From Coniella vitis (Eukaryota > Ascomycota > Sordariomycetes > Diaporthales > Schizoparmaceae): DNA of 64,000 bases. Positions 47,477 to 60,600 of this stretch are shown piece by piece. The stretch's first letter is position 1. Every line of letters begins with the position of its first letter. The notes under the pieces are model-generated. The model saw only the letters and a list, made by a program, of their open reading frames with translations, ran no database searches and was not told the DNA's origin. The translations under genes and the position numbers were made by a program. The stretch is taken from assembly GCA_011317545.1 (NCBI GenBank), contig WUJK01000014.1:1-64000 (forward strand), written 5' to 3'.

Positions 47477-47956
47477 TATTATAACCTACGGTTATACAGG
47501 TTATAGGAATAGGCTAGCGTAACTATATACTAGCAAATCGGAACCTTAACGGACCGATAGGGATCTCTTATATAAGGAATACGGATAATATAATTAGGGT
47601 TAGGATTATACGAACTAATTAGGAATAGATTATTAAGATTATTAGATAATCCAGCAGAGCCGGATTATTAGGATCGCGAGATAATCCAAATAATCTAGGG
47701 TTAAATAGGGAATTTAATATAAAATAACGGAAGGATATAAGGACGATAGATTTCCTAGCTATTAGATAGTTTTCCTTATAGTCTTTAGTTATAAATCTAA
47801 GTATTATTTTATATAATAGGGTAATCCCTCTTAATTACTTATAATACTTAATATTACTCGATAATATACGAAGACTTAAAGGTAATACTTCCCTACCTAT
47901 TAATATATAACTTATAGGTACTTCCAGAATTAGGGATTTAGGTAAGGATTATTATA
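47477..47956 (+). repeat. 5' LTR of inner Gypsy C
   Basis: 480 bp. Its middle (about 47600-47740) differs from the outer-copy LTR variant and contains GGATTATTAGGAT facing ATAATCC, a potential hairpin. Confidence 0.88.
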
Positions 47957-48249
47957 TTTTTATAACTCTTATTTAGGACGGTCTATATATACCTCTTAGG
48001 TAATATTAAGTATAATAATAGCTCCTTAAACTCCTACCCCGTTTACCTTAGGAGAAGGATATCGCTAGGTTATAACTTAGGAAGATATAATATACTAATT
48101 AATCGAACTTACCTAATAACTTATTATACTCTAGTAGAATTAGGAGTAATAAAATCGTATTATCTATAGGTAGGCCTAATAGCTCGAATAATACTAAGCT
48201 ATAGCCGCTACGCCCTTAGCGCTTATTATTTAAAATACCGGTAATAGCT

Positions 48250-50250
48250 ATAAGATAGATAAACCTATTATATATAACGGTAACTAAAAAACGCTTTAAG
48301 GGTTTCTTACCTATTATAAGGTATACTTCCTATATAATATAGCGTAATTTATTATTAAACCCGATAAAGTTATCCTAGCCGGTATATAACTCGAAAAAAA
48401 CGCGCTTATTTAGTATAAACCCTCGCTTTATAACTATATTAAATACCTAAGTAACCTCGATTAACGTAAGACGATTACTAAGAATATATTCGATTTATTT
48501 ATAGGATTCGAACGTATCCTTAAGGAAATATTTAGTAATCCTAACGAAGAACGGATTATAGTATAATAACTTATAAAACTTAAATAGAATAAATCTACTT
48601 TAGCCTATATAATCCGCTTTAAGTAACTCTTAATACGCCTCCCTTAAGAAGATAAGAACCTTATAAAATATTATTATAAAGGACTTAAGGATAAGGTTAA
48701 GGACGAAATCTCTAAGTAGGACTAGCCTAAAAACTTTACGATATTTAGTAATAACGCTATCCGTATCGATAACCGTTTCTATAAGAGATATATAGAGAAA
48801 AGTAAGAAAGGAGGAAGCTATATTATATAGAGGAATTACGCTAATATAGGATAGCGGATTTAATAGATAACTAACCGTAGCTTCTAATAATAAAGTATAG
48901 TAACTAGCGGTATAATATACTTAAGCCCTATAAAGCTCGATATAGCTTAGCGTAAATCTATAAGCAAGGAATACCTTAACTATAGTAAGATAGGCTACTT
49001 TATACGAGAATACCGATAACCTAAGAAACCTAGAGAATTTAAGAAAGTCCCCAAAGGATAATAAGCTAATATTATAATATATAAAACTATAGATTCTACT
49101 CCTAGCTAAAACTAGCTTCTAAAATAAGTATCGGATAACCCCGATTATAAACTCCTTAACTAGACCTTCTATTATAAGGATAATTATATAGCGTACCTCT
49201 CGGTAAAGTAAAGCTTAAGATAATTCCCTTAGAAACCTCGTAAGGAACGATAAATTATAATTACCTAGAGAATACCCCTCTCTATAGATAACGGTCTATT
49301 CGAAAGATTAGTAATAGAATAATAAGCCTAGTTTATTAAAGAATACCCCTACTAGCGCGATATAGAAGGGTATAAGCTACCTAACGAAACGAAAACCGTA
49401 TAAAGTAATATTACGGAAATTATAGAATAATAGGAAACGCTTAGTATCGGTTAGAATACTAGTACCTAAACTATTAACGAAGAAATAAGCTTAGAATTAG
49501 AAAGCTCTATAGATAAAGATACCGATAAAGGAGATATATACTACCTTATCTATAGTATTATACTTAGAGAACTATTTAGGATAATAACCTATTAAGACGA
49601 AACCCCCCTTATATAGGAAGACGCGCGAATTAACTACCTCTACGAAAAGTACTACTAGATCGTATAGTTTACCTATATTATATATAATTATAGATAATAC
49701 TTTAAATATAAGGTAACTAACGAATAGTTCCTTATATACAAGGCAGGGTATAGTATTATCGCTTATAACGACGATAATAGCGATTATTATAAAGTATTTA
49801 GAATAAGGGGAAACTACGCTAGTATTAGCCTTATATATAATACCCCCTACGGATATACTACGCGATAAATAAAATAGTATTAGTATACGATACCCTAGTA
49901 TACACCTTACGTATAAGAAAAAGCGCTTAACTAGTATAAAATATACGAATAGAAATAAAGGGAAAAGCTCGTAAAGCTTATATCCGTAGAACCTATATAT
50001 TATAGCTTCTATAAGCGCGCCGACTATATAGAATATCTAGCGGATAAAGCGTATACCTACTATAACCTTAAGGATAATTAGCCCGGAGTATAGACTCCTT
50101 ATACGAAAGAAGAAAATTAAGTACGCTTATAGCGATAAGCTATAATATATATATAATACTAAATATAATAAGCTAAGAACCTAGCTTAAACTATAGCCCT
50201 TAGAGTATAGTAAGAATAGTAGAACCTAAAAGGCAAGGATCGCTTATAAG
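48250..50250 (+). pseudogene. Gag relic of Gypsy C
   Basis: Capsid-type sequence: FKGFLTYYKVYFLYN, FDLFIGFERILKEIF, NEERIIV, IIRFK.LLIRLP, YYYKGLKDKVKDEISK and NAIRIDNRFYKRY (about 48290-48790), matching fungal Gypsy Gag. The zinc knuckle at about 48967-49020 reads YLNYSKIGYFIREYR: all four metal ligands of the expected C-C-H-C are Tyr, each explained by one RIP-type transition. Confidence 0.8.
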
Positions 50251-50299
50251 GGATAATAAGCGATTAGGACTTATAATAAAGTCCCTTTATACGATAAAT

Positions 50300-50640
50300 A
50301 GCTCGATATATAAATATTTAAAAATCGTAATACGAATTAACGATAAATACTATATAATACTCTTAGATAGCGGAGTATAAAGAAACTTTATATCCCTAAA
50401 CGTTATTAATAGAGAATAAATACCTTAGAAGAAGAAGATAAAACCCTATAAACTTAGTACTATAGAAGGTATAAAAATCGCTTATAGCTAAGGTATTATC
50501 GATATAGAATCTAATTAATTACTAGTTATAATCTACGGATATATAATACTAATAAACTTCGATATTACGGATATTATATAATATAAGCTAATTTTAGGTA
50601 TATTATAGTTAAGAAAGGAAAATCCTCGAATCGATTAGAC
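50300..50640 (+). pseudogene. Retropepsin region of Gypsy C
   Basis: Reads IILLDSGV.RNFISLNV (about 50355-50405), with the catalytic DSG kept, then further downstream LILGILWL-type sequence before the RT. Stops fit CAA/CAG. Confidence 0.75.
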
Positions 50641-51079
50641 TAATAGCTATATTTTATAGGATAAAGCGGATACCTAAGAAACGGTTATAATTAAAGGCGT
50701 AGGATCGGATTTAGTTATTAAGCGATACCTAAATAATAGGGGCTTAAACGAATTTATATATACCTCTAAATCGAGAAAAGCTAAGATAATAGCTACTCTA
50801 GGATATAATAAACCTCGATAGCTTATAGAGAAAGATCTAGTAATAGTTAATATCTAATAGAAGAAGGGATATAGTAGATTAGGATATAATATAATAGGAT
50901 TCTATAAATAATAGGATATATTATCGCGATAAGTTTAAGAAGGAACTAAGTATATATAACGATATCTCCTTATAATAGTAATTATATAAAACGAAGATAC
51001 GTTTAAAGACTTCTCCGGTATACTAGAAGAGTATCGGAAGTTTATAAAACTATTTTAAGGAAAATTCGATAACGGCCTA

Positions 51080-52370
51080 TTAGAGTATAGCCTATATAAC
51101 TATAAGATTCTACTTAAAGAAGGAGAATAACTAAAGTTCTTTCCTATCTACGGATTAGATAAAGATAAACTTAAAGTATTTAGAGAATATATCGACGAAA
51201 ATCTTAAGAAAGGCTATATTAGACCTTTATATTTACTAATAGGATACCTAATCCTATTTATATTAAAGAAAAACGGTAAACTACGATTATATATTAACTA
51301 TCGGCAATTTAGTAATATTATAATTAAGAATCGGTACCTCTTACCTCTCTTTAAAGAACTTAAAGATAGATTTAGAGGAGCTTAATAGTTTATAGCCCTT
51401 AACCTTAAGGAAGGATATATATATATTCGTATTAAACCCGGAGAAGAATAGAAAATAGCGTTTAGGATATATTACGGATATTTCGAATATCTTATTATAC
51501 TATTCGGACTTACTAATACCCCTATATTATTCTAGGAAATAATAAACTTTATCTTACGTAAATACCTCGACTATTTTATAATCGCTTACCTAAATAATAT
51601 CCTTATTTACTTAAAGATATTCGAGGAATATTAGAAATATATTACGATAATCCTATAAATCCTCTAAGATAATAAGATTTTAGTAGAACCTACTAAATAT
51701 AACTAGAATACTTAAGAAGTTAATTACCTCGGATATATTATTATATTAGGGTATATATAAATATAGAAAGATAAAGTATAGGTAGTTAGGGATTAGCTTA
51801 TACCTTAGAATATTAAGGATATTAGAGCCTTCTTAGGCTATACTAACTTCTACCGATAATTTATTAAGAACTATAGTAATATCGTAATACTATTTATAAA
51901 ACTTACGAAAAAGAATACTACCTTTAACTAGAACGAATAAGTATAAAAAGCCTTTAATATAATTAAGGATATAGTTATATTAGAACTAATCCTAGTCGAA
52001 ATAGATTAAGATAAAGTTTTCGAGATCGAGATAGATATATTAGATTATATACTCGGTAGATAATTCGGATAACGAGATAATAAAGGAAGATTATAGATAG
52101 TTAGTAACTTTAGTAAGAAGCTAAACGGATTAGAACTTAACTATAGAACGCCCGATTAAGAACTTATAATAATAATAGAAGCTTTTAGGGAATAGCAATA
52201 TTATCTTATCGGCGCGAAATAATAAATTCTTATATATACGGATTATAAGAACCTTTAGGTATTTACCTTAATAAAGCAGCTTAATAAATAATAAGTTAGA
52301 TAGTACGAATTTCTATTAGAATTCGACTTTAAGATTATCTACCGTAAAGGTAAAGAAAACGAATAAGCGG
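51080..52370 (+). pseudogene. Reverse transcriptase and RNase H of Gypsy C
   Basis: RT reads FFPIYGLDKDKLKVFREYI, KKGYIRPL, LRLYINYRQFSNI, KNRYLLPLFKEL, ILFGLTNTPILF and YLNNILIY. The catalytic YLDD reads YLNN (51593-51598), so both Asp are lost. RNase H reads FEIEIDILDYILGR, SKKLNGLELNYR, YTDYKNL and IIYRKGKENE (about 52020-52360). Typical Ty3/Gypsy spacing. Confidence 0.88.
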
Positions 52371-52489
52371 ACGCTCTTAGTAGACGGTTAGATTATAAGG
52401 ATAGTAATAGTAAAGATTAAGATATTATAATAATCTTTAAGGAAGATTCGGAAGGTAACCTTATTATATTATCTATTACTAAGGAACTT

Positions 52490-53540
52490 AATATAATACT
52501 ATATATTAAAGGAGAAATACCTAACCTCGATAACCTAATAATATTAGAATAAAACGACTTTATTAGAAGTATCTATAGCGTATTAATATATAAATACTAG
52601 GGAATTAGAGTAACCTATAAAAGGATTTAATATTATTAGAATCTACTAAACCTTAAGAAACGAGTTATAGATATCGTTAATAACTATAATATATATAAAC
52701 GGAATAAGATAGAACGATATAAACCTTACGGACTATTATAACCTCTACTAATACCTATAACTATTTAGTTATCTATTAGTCTAAACTTTATTACTAAGCT
52801 ACCTCTCTTATAAGAACCTTCAACTTAGGTATAATACGATAGTATCTTAGTAGTAGTTTATAGACTAAGTAAGTATATATACTTCCTATTATATAAAGAA
52901 AGTAATACCGTAGAAGAACTCGTATATATATTCCTCCGTATTATTATCGCTAACTACGGAATACCTTAGGAAATTATATTAGATAGAGATAGAAAATTCG
53001 TATCGAAATTCTAGATCTTACTTACTAAATACCTCGGAACGATATAATATATATCTATAGTATTTTATCCTTAGATAAACGGATAAACGGAATATACTAA
53101 CTAGATTATAGAATAATATCTATAATATTATATTAACTTTAAATAAGACGATTAGGTCGAACTTTTGCTAACTATATAATTCGCTTATAATAATATAGAT
53201 ATAACGAGTATAGGAAAATTACTATTCTACCTACTCTACGGATATAACCCTACGGTATACTACGAAATATTATTAGGTAGAAATATAGAAATAGTAGACT
53301 AATATACTAAAAGAATTAAGTAATTATACGAAAATACCTAATATATACTTTAGGATATTAGAGAATAAATAACGAAATATACTAATTAGAAAAGGATTAA
53401 GGGATTAATCCTATAGAAGGGAGATAAAGTTTACCTTAACTATAAAAATATTAAAACTATTAGATCTAGCGATAAACTCGATTATAAAAAACTCGGACCT
53501 TATAAAATCGTATAATAGATCTTACTAGTTAATTATAAAT
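52490..53540 (+). pseudogene. Integrase of Gypsy C
   Basis: A zinc-binding N-terminal region (about 52500-52650), then core motifs in recognisable form: DR.RKFVSKF-like (ENSYRNSRS region) and FHPQTDGQTE-like sequence at about 53060-53100, and STGKSPFYLLYGYNPTVYY-like sequence at about 53205-53270. Broken by many ex-Gln/Trp stops. Confidence 0.75.
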
Positions 53541-53639
53541 TAGAAATCCTATATATACGCTTATACCCGGTCTTCTATATTTTACTCCTTAAACTAGTAC
53601 TAAAAGACGTAGAACTCCCGTACGATATAGATATTATCG

Positions 53640-53805
53640 AACTAGAATAAGTATAATACGAAGTTAAATAGATTCTCGACTTATATAAACGCGGACGCGG
53701 AAAATAATACCTTATTAAGTAGAAAAACTACGATAATTCGGAAAATACTTAGGAACTACTAAAGAATATATACCTAGACCTTATTAAAGAATACGAAAAT
53801 AAAAG
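53640..53805 (+). pseudogene. Chromodomain of Gypsy C
   Basis: Reads YEVK.ILDLYKRGRGK, YLIK.KNYDNSENT and ELLKNIYLDLIKEYE, a chromodomain with its conserved Trp positions turned to stops. It ends the pol frame. Confidence 0.8.
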
Positions 53806-53828
53806 TTATTATAGCCTTAGATAGAGAA

Positions 53829-53900
53829 GGTATTATAAGGAATCGAACCCCGGACCTCCTAATAAGAAACTAGGAACTCTAACTACTAAGCTATAAGGCT
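53829..53900 (-). tRNA. tRNA-Arg(UCU)-like pseudogene inside inner Gypsy C
   Basis: 72 nt on minus with TAGCTTAGTAGTTAGAG (A box) and GGGGTTCGATTCC (B box). Anticodon arm TCCTA/TAGGA with loop TTTCTTA, anticodon TCT. The acceptor stem has several mismatches, so it is probably not functional. The copy at 55477-55548 folds better. Confidence 0.6.
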
Positions 53901-54062
53901 ACTCGTATCTTTAATTATAATAACTACCTATAGGAATAACTAGACCCTTTATTAAGGACTATTAGTAGTAATTCTAAGAAATTAAAGTTACGAACTAGAA
54001 GCCCTAATACCCTATAAATTATTAATAAGAAAATTAGATAGAGATAATAGAGAAATCCTAAA

Positions 54063-54505
54063 CTAATTAAAATCCTCTAATATAATAGCTATAAAACCCT
54101 TAGATAGCGGGTCTTTAGGAACGGCCGGCTCTACGGAACGATATTTAGCCTTAGCGGCTAAACGCTCTTTCTCTACCTCCTTACGCTTTATACGGTCTAA
54201 CTCCTCTATAGAATCTAGGCCCCGGCGAATAGCCCGTACTATCTTCTCTCTCTATATCTTTTTCTACTTATAAAGGCGATCTATATATATATCTAGAGTA
54301 TATCGAGCCTTATCTAGTTCCTCTATCTTATCCTTAATCTTCTAATAATACCGAGAGATAGTATAAATATTAGACGGAGAAGGACTTAGTATATCGTAGC
54401 GAGATTTATTTAAATAAATATCTCGGTATAATAGTCGGAATATATCGCGGAAATCTAGTAAGAAGAAAGCCCCCGTTCCTTATAATTAGAGTAGGTTAGT
54501 ATCTC
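54063..54505 (-). pseudogene. Antisense ORF relic in the 3' region of inner Gypsy C
   Basis: On minus it reads FFLLDFRDIFRLLYRDIYL, SRYDILSPSPSNIYTISRYY, KIKDKIEELDKARYTLD, KIVRAIRRGLDSIEELDRIK and VEKERLAAKAKYRS, ending KGFIAIILEDFN at the stop 54063-54065. It is charged and helix-rich, probably coiled coil. The outer copy has the same ORF (split by Gypsy B) with SLDIIEELDYIKAEELKKER, LAANAIRRPIELAVPES and KGFITIILEDFN. The two match in protein while differing widely in DNA, so this was a real gene. Similar charged hypothetical proteins are common in fungal genomes; function unknown. Confidence 0.65.
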
Positions 54506-54714
54506 TATATAATACTCTAGAATAGATTAAAGAAGAAGGTTATACTTAACGGTTTTAAGAGTAACCGACGAAGAAACCTTTCGAGAATAATTTTTATTAA
54601 TTCTCGATAATATAACGAATTAGGAAAGTATAATCCGAAGTAAGAATATTAGGTAGGATTATTTACGGAAATACTATAGGTCTTTAAGGATAAAGACCGA
54701 TAGAAGGGAGATAA

Positions 54715-55194
54715 TATTATAACCTATAGTTATATAGGTTATAGGAATAGGCTAGCGTAATTATATACTAGTAAATCGGAACCTTAACGGACCGATAAGG
54801 ATCTCTTATATAAGGAATACGGATAATATAATTAGGGTTAGGATTATATAAACTAATTAGGAATAGATTATTAAGATTATTAGATAATCTAGTAGAGCCG
54901 GATTATTAGGATCGTAAGATAATCTAAATAATCTAGAGTTAAATAGGGAATTTAATATAGAATAACGGAAGGATATAAAGACGATAAATTTCCTAGCTAT
55001 TAGATAGTTTTCCTTATAATCTTTAGTTATAGATCTAAGTATTATTTTATATAATAGGGTAATCCCTTTTAATTACTTATAATACTTAATATTACTCGAT
55101 AATATACGAAGACTTAAAGGTAATACTTCCCTACCTGCTAATATATAACTTATAGGTACTTCCAGAATCAGGGATTTAAGCAAGGATTATTATA
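54715..55194 (+). repeat. 3' LTR of inner Gypsy C
   Basis: 480 bp, same variant as the 5' LTR, more RIP-mutated. Followed by TSD CTATA at 55195-55199. Confidence 0.9.
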
Positions 55195-55850
55195 CTATAT
55201 ATACGTTTATACCTAGTCTTCTATATTTTATTTCTAGAATTAGCACTAGTAGATATAGAACTCTTATATAACGTAGATATTATCGAACTAGAATAAGTAT
55301 AATATAAAGTTAAATAAATTCTCGACTTATATAAACGTAGATGCGGAAAATAATACCTTATTAAATAGAAAAATTATAATAATTCGGAAAATACTTAGGA
55401 ACTACTAAAGAATATATACCTAAACCTTATTAAAGAATACGAAAAATAAAAAGTTATTATAGCCTTAGATAGAGAAAGTATTATAGGGAATCGAACCCTA
55501 AACCTCCTAGTAAGAAACTAGGAACTCTAACTACTAAGCTATAAGACTACTTATATCTTTAACTATAATAGCTACCTATAGGAATAACTAGACCCCTTAT
55601 TAAGAATTACTAATAATAACTCTTAAGAAATTAAAATTATAAACTAAAAGCCCTAATACCTTATAAATTACTAATAAGAAAATTAGATAAAGATAACGGA
55701 GAAAATCTAAATTAATTAAAATCCTCTAATATAATAGTTATAAAACCCTTAGGTAATAGGCTTTCGGGAACGGCTAACTCTATAGGACGCCTTATAGCGT
55801 TAGCAGCTAAACGCTCCTTCTTTAACTCCTCCGCTTTAATATAATCTAAC
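55195..55850 (+). pseudogene. Outer Gypsy C, chromodomain and 3' region (left of Gypsy B)
   Basis: Continues the outer copy from 47476: integrase tail, chromodomain (about 55290-55450), tRNA-like sequence (55477-55548) and the C-terminal part of the antisense ORF. Interrupted at 55850 by Gypsy B. Confidence 0.75.
55477..55548 (-). tRNA. tRNA-Arg(UCU)-like gene or pseudogene inside outer Gypsy C
   Basis: 72 nt on minus with the standard 7+2+4+8+4+1+5+7+5+5+5+7+5+7 layout. Acceptor AGTCTTA pairs with TAATACT in six of seven positions. Anticodon stem CCTAG/CTAGG is perfect around loop TTTCTTA (anticodon TCT), and T stem TAGGG/CCCTA is perfect around TTCGATT. U37 is unusual for a working tRNA. 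A short T-rich run, but no strong Pol III terminator, follows. Confidence 0.65.
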
Positions 55851-56479
55851 TATCACAGGCCCACGGGTAAATGCACGGCTTCGGTATACCAGGGCACGAA
55901 GCCTTAGTTAGTATATTCCCTTCTCGTCTAGAGACTAGCATTATATAAGCGCTAAACAAGAGCGTCTCCCGAGCAGCTTATAAGCCGTATAAAAGACTAT
56001 CGATAAGAGGACCTATATCGACGGTGGACCTATAGAAAACTCTATTTATAAGTAGATCCTAAACGTAAGAGCTACTTAAGAGTAGCTCTCGCGCCGCTAT
56101 ATAGATACTATTCTTACTTCTCTCCTTAAGTTAGTTAATAATAGAAATTAGGATCGAAACTACGAACGCTCTCTCGATGCCCGTTTATATTTAACTAACT
56201 TTATTTCTACCTACCCTATATATCCAACGGTATTTATATACTTATTTAGCGTATAGCCTTAGGATATTATACCCCTATAACGAGCAATTCGGGTAACTCC
56301 CTACCTAAGCGAATAACGATAATAATAATATAATAATAACTATATAATAAATAGTTACTTAAATAATAGAAGAGTAGCGGTATATTATTAAAGGAGTAGT
56401 ATAATAATAGCGCGAAGATAGTATACGAAACCTAGAAGCGCTTATAGTACGACTTACGTAAATCGAATAATCCCGTAGC

Positions 56480-57560
56480 CTACTATTATAGGAACTACTA
56501 GTAAGTATTAGTAATATAGCGGCCGAGCACCTTAACCCGGTACCTAACGAACTAGAAGATACCTATACCCCTACCTCCTAAGATATAGAAAACGCCGATA
56601 TCGATATAGACGAGGCCCTAGAGAGTATAGTTACACCTAAACGTAAGCCCCTTTCTTAGCTAGCGAACTTTAAGGGTATACGTACTTAATTCCTAGCTTA
56701 GGAGCGTATTATAAGGTATAAACTCGTCCGAAATACCTACTTTATCGGGAATTATATAGATAAGTTCTAAGAAATCTATAAGCACCTAGAGGGAGACGTA
56801 AAGGTTATAATAAGGAGCTATTATATCGTAGGAGGAGAGTATAGCCTTTAGAAACCCTCCTTATTCCTATAATAGCTCCGCTACCGATACTACGATAAGA
56901 ACTATACTATCGCTACTTCTTAAAGGCTTAGGAGCTTTACTTAGAAGAAAGGCTAATCCTTCCCTAACTTCTTCTCCTAATAGGAGAAGTTACTAGTAGA
57001 CTCCGGCGGTATAGAGTAGCCGGACTTAGCTAAGTTAATATACCTAAAGGGCGCTATTAATAGCGTATTATATATATAGCTTATTAGTATAAAAATACCG
57101 TTAACGTATAATAACTAGGTAAAGAAAGCGTTCTATATCTCGGCTAAGCTAGAAAGCTATATCGCTATCCGAGATAATAGCTATACTTTGCCTTTAAGCT
57201 ACTTATCCGGAGCTATAGTATAGCGCTTTAGGATAACCTAACGAATAGGAGGAAATAGATAGAAACCGTAAAACCCTTATATAAATCCCGATAGGGATAT
57301 AGCTATAACTAGTATTAACGCTCTATAGGCTAATAAGTAGCGCGTAAGGTAGGTTAACTAAGCGGAGATTAAGCGTAGGAAAGAGTAGAGATTCTATTAT
57401 AGGTATAGACGTTCGAACTATAGAATCGCTTATTACCCCTTCCTACCCGCGCGCCCGCCTACTAGCTTAGGAGCTATACGGGAGACGGATATTAATATCG
57501 CCGATACTAACCTTATTAACCTTAACGATATTACCGAGGAATAGGAGGAAAACTAGCTAC
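56480..57560 (+). pseudogene. Gag relic of Gypsy B
   Basis: Same arrangement as 28557-29640 of A, uninterrupted in its leader. Reads for example LANFKGIRT, YFIGNYIDKF, YIVGGEYSL and KLESYIAIRDNSYTL. Stops as in A plus private ones. Confidence 0.7.
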
Positions 57561-57659
57561 TTTTATATAGAGTTATATATAAGAGCTTATAGGTCTCGAT
57601 TTTAGCCTATAAGAAGTAAAGCGTTAGATAAATAGGAACTATTTTATAATAGACCTATT

Positions 57660-60600
57660 CTATAATTTAACTCTATTTATCCTAATACTTATTAATTCTA
57701 GCTATAACTACTATTCTGCTACGAGCGAGATGCTTATATATAAGCTAAGACTTCCGCGTATATCTATCCCGCTTAAAACCCTTTATTAATTATTAAAGGA
57801 GAGAATATTATATAAGCAGCCCGTTATCCGCTATATAACCTACCTTAATATAGACCTAGACGGGTATTTATATCGTATTTAGGCCTATATAATCCCCCGC
57901 CTTTAATACGACCTCGTTTTAGGAAAACCTTAGGTAGAAAGAGAGAGGGTAATATATATAGCTTATAAATACCGCCTAAATATCGGACGAGTAAGAGGAT
58001 TAGAGGTTTAGGAATAAGGATATAGCCCTAAGAACTTTAACTATACGTCTATTAATACCCTTACTATCTAGAGCGAAGTTCGGCGTATAAAACGCTTAAG
58101 TACTACTTAGGTAATATTTTTTAATATTATAATAGCCGATATTATTAAGGCCCTATTACCGAAAGTAGAATCCTCGGTTAACGAAAAACTCCCCCTAGAG
58201 TATTATAAGTTCCGGAACCTCTTTAATAAGGATATAGCTTCCGTATTACTACCGTATAAAGAGGGAGCGGACTACGAGATTCGGCTATATAAGAAGGCGG
58301 ATAGGTTTACTATAAACGCCCTATAAGGGCCGTTATACGGGATATCTAGAGAAGAACTTATCGTATTAAGGAAGACTCTTACCGAGCTACTCGATATAGG
58401 CTATATTAGAGCTAATAACTCCTTAATAGGAGCTCCCGTAATCTTTATTAAGAAACTAGGGGGTAGCCTCCGTTTTTATATAGATTACCGTACGCTTAAC
58501 GCTATTTCGGAAGCTAACTACTACCCGCTCCCCCTTATTAAAGAGACCCTATCTAATATCGTAAACGCTAAATATTTTACTAAGCTCGATATACGAGCAG
58601 CGTTTTATAAGCTTCGTATTAAGGAAGGAAATAAGTAGAAGACCGCCTTTTATACGAGGTATAGCCTCTTCGAGTAGCTAATAACCCCGTTCGGACTTAT
58701 AAGCGCTCCCGTAACGTTCTAGCGCTATATTAATAACACTCTATACCCCTACCTAGATATCTTCTATTTAGCTTATATCGATAATATTCTAGTATATATC
58801 GACGGTACGGCTAAAGACTACCGAGTAAAGGTAAAGCTAGTATTACGCGCTCTCGAAGTAGTAGGTCTAAATCTAGATATCGCTAAGTACGAATTCGGCG
58901 TAACCGAGACGAAGTACTTAGGCTTTATTATCGAAGCGGGGGTAGGGACTTATATAAACCCCGAGAAGGTATACGCTATATACGATTAGGAGGCTCCGAA
59001 GACGGTTAAAGGAGTTTATAGCTTCCTAGGATTTACGAACTTCTATCGTTAGTTTATCGCTAATTATTCCGAAGTCGTAGGGCCCCTCCTAGCCTTAACT
59101 AAGAAGGGGGTCTTATTTAAGTTCGGGGAGTAGGAAGAAGTTATATTCGAGTAGCTAAAGCGTCTCTTTATTAATAAGCCCGTACTCGCCTAATAGGATC
59201 CGGATAAGGAGATAATACTAGAGGCGGATTATTCTAGCTATTTATTAAGCAGCTACCTCTCTTAGAGGGATAAGTATAATATCCTCTACCCGGTAGTATA
59301 CTACTCGCGCTACCTAAGCCCCGTAGAGTATAATTATAAGATCTACGATAAGGAATTATTAGCCGTTATTAATTACTTAAGAGTATAGGATACGGAGCTT
59401 AGGGGTATTATATTACTATTTACGATTTACTCGGATTATAAGAACCTCGAATATTTTATAATATTATAGCGTTTTACCGAGAGGTAGGTCCGCTAATCTA
59501 AAACGATAGCTCGTTTTCGATATTACTTAATCTACCGTACAGGAGTAGCTAGCAAGTATCTAAACGCCTTCTCGAGGAGGGAGTAGGATATACTATATAA
59601 TATATCTAATAAACGCCTCGCCGGTAGGTAAATCCAGCTTTTACTATCGATAGAGATAAGCTAAATTATAATATATAATAAGCTACTACTAATAGGCAGT
59701 AAGGTTTTTATATAAGAGGAGCTTTAGTACCTATAGGACGATACTACCTTATATAATAAGGTATACTCCTAGCTTATAGGTATAGTCCGTAGGGGTAAAT
59801 ACTCTTTTCCCCCTTACCTACGGATATCCGAAGGTAAGCTTATTAAGGTATTTATAGCGGAATATTCGATCGATAAGAAAGGACTACTTAGGTTCCGTAA
59901 ATAGCTTTAGTTACCCGATTAAGAACCCCTATATACTAAACTAACGTAGAGTATCTATAATTCTACCCTATCTAGCTATCTAGGAAGGGATATTATTATT
60001 ACGATAATAATAAGGGGCTACTTCTAGCTAGGTATATACCGTAGTATTCGGCGGTTTATACGAAATTGCGACGTTTATAGATATAAGACGGTATAGAGAT
60101 ACTAGAGGAAGGGCCTTCTTAAGCCCCTATTAGTACCTAAGCGGGTATAGAGCGAGTTATCCGTAGATTTTATAATCGACCTCCCCTATAAGGACGATAT
60201 AAGAGAGGCTTATTTAATAGTAATTATAGACCGATTAACAAAAGCTATTATACTTAAAGCTATATATAGTATAAGCGCGGAAGTATATATAGAGCGGTTC
60301 TTATATTATTACTAGCGGTTCTATAGTTTCCCTAAGGTAATAGTTAGCAACTAAGGCTCGAATTAGGTAGGAGGGTTTTAGCGCCGATTATATAAGCTTA
60401 TAAAGATAGAGTAACGCCTAAGCACCGCTTTCTACCTATAGACGGATAGAGCTATAGAAAGGGCAAACTAAGAGGTTATAAACTACCTCCAAGCGTTCGT
60501 TATATATATATAATTAGATTAGCCGATACTCCTACCTAGCGCTTAACTAGCTATTAATAATAGGGATAATAGTATAATTAGCCTTAGCCTATTTTTTATC

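Larger units (their letters stand above)
47477..55194 (+). mobile_element. Gypsy element C, inner full-length copy, RIP-inactivated
   Basis: 480-bp LTRs (47477-47956 and 54715-55194) begin TATTATAACC (from TGTTATAACC) and end GGATTATTATA. TSD CTATA at 47472-47476 and 55195-55199. Order on plus: gag, protease, RT, RNase H, integrase, chromodomain. These are followed by a tRNA-like sequence and an antisense ORF, then polypurine tract AGAAGGGAGATAA and the 3' LTR. Total 7718 bp. It sits inside another copy of the same family. Confidence 0.92.
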
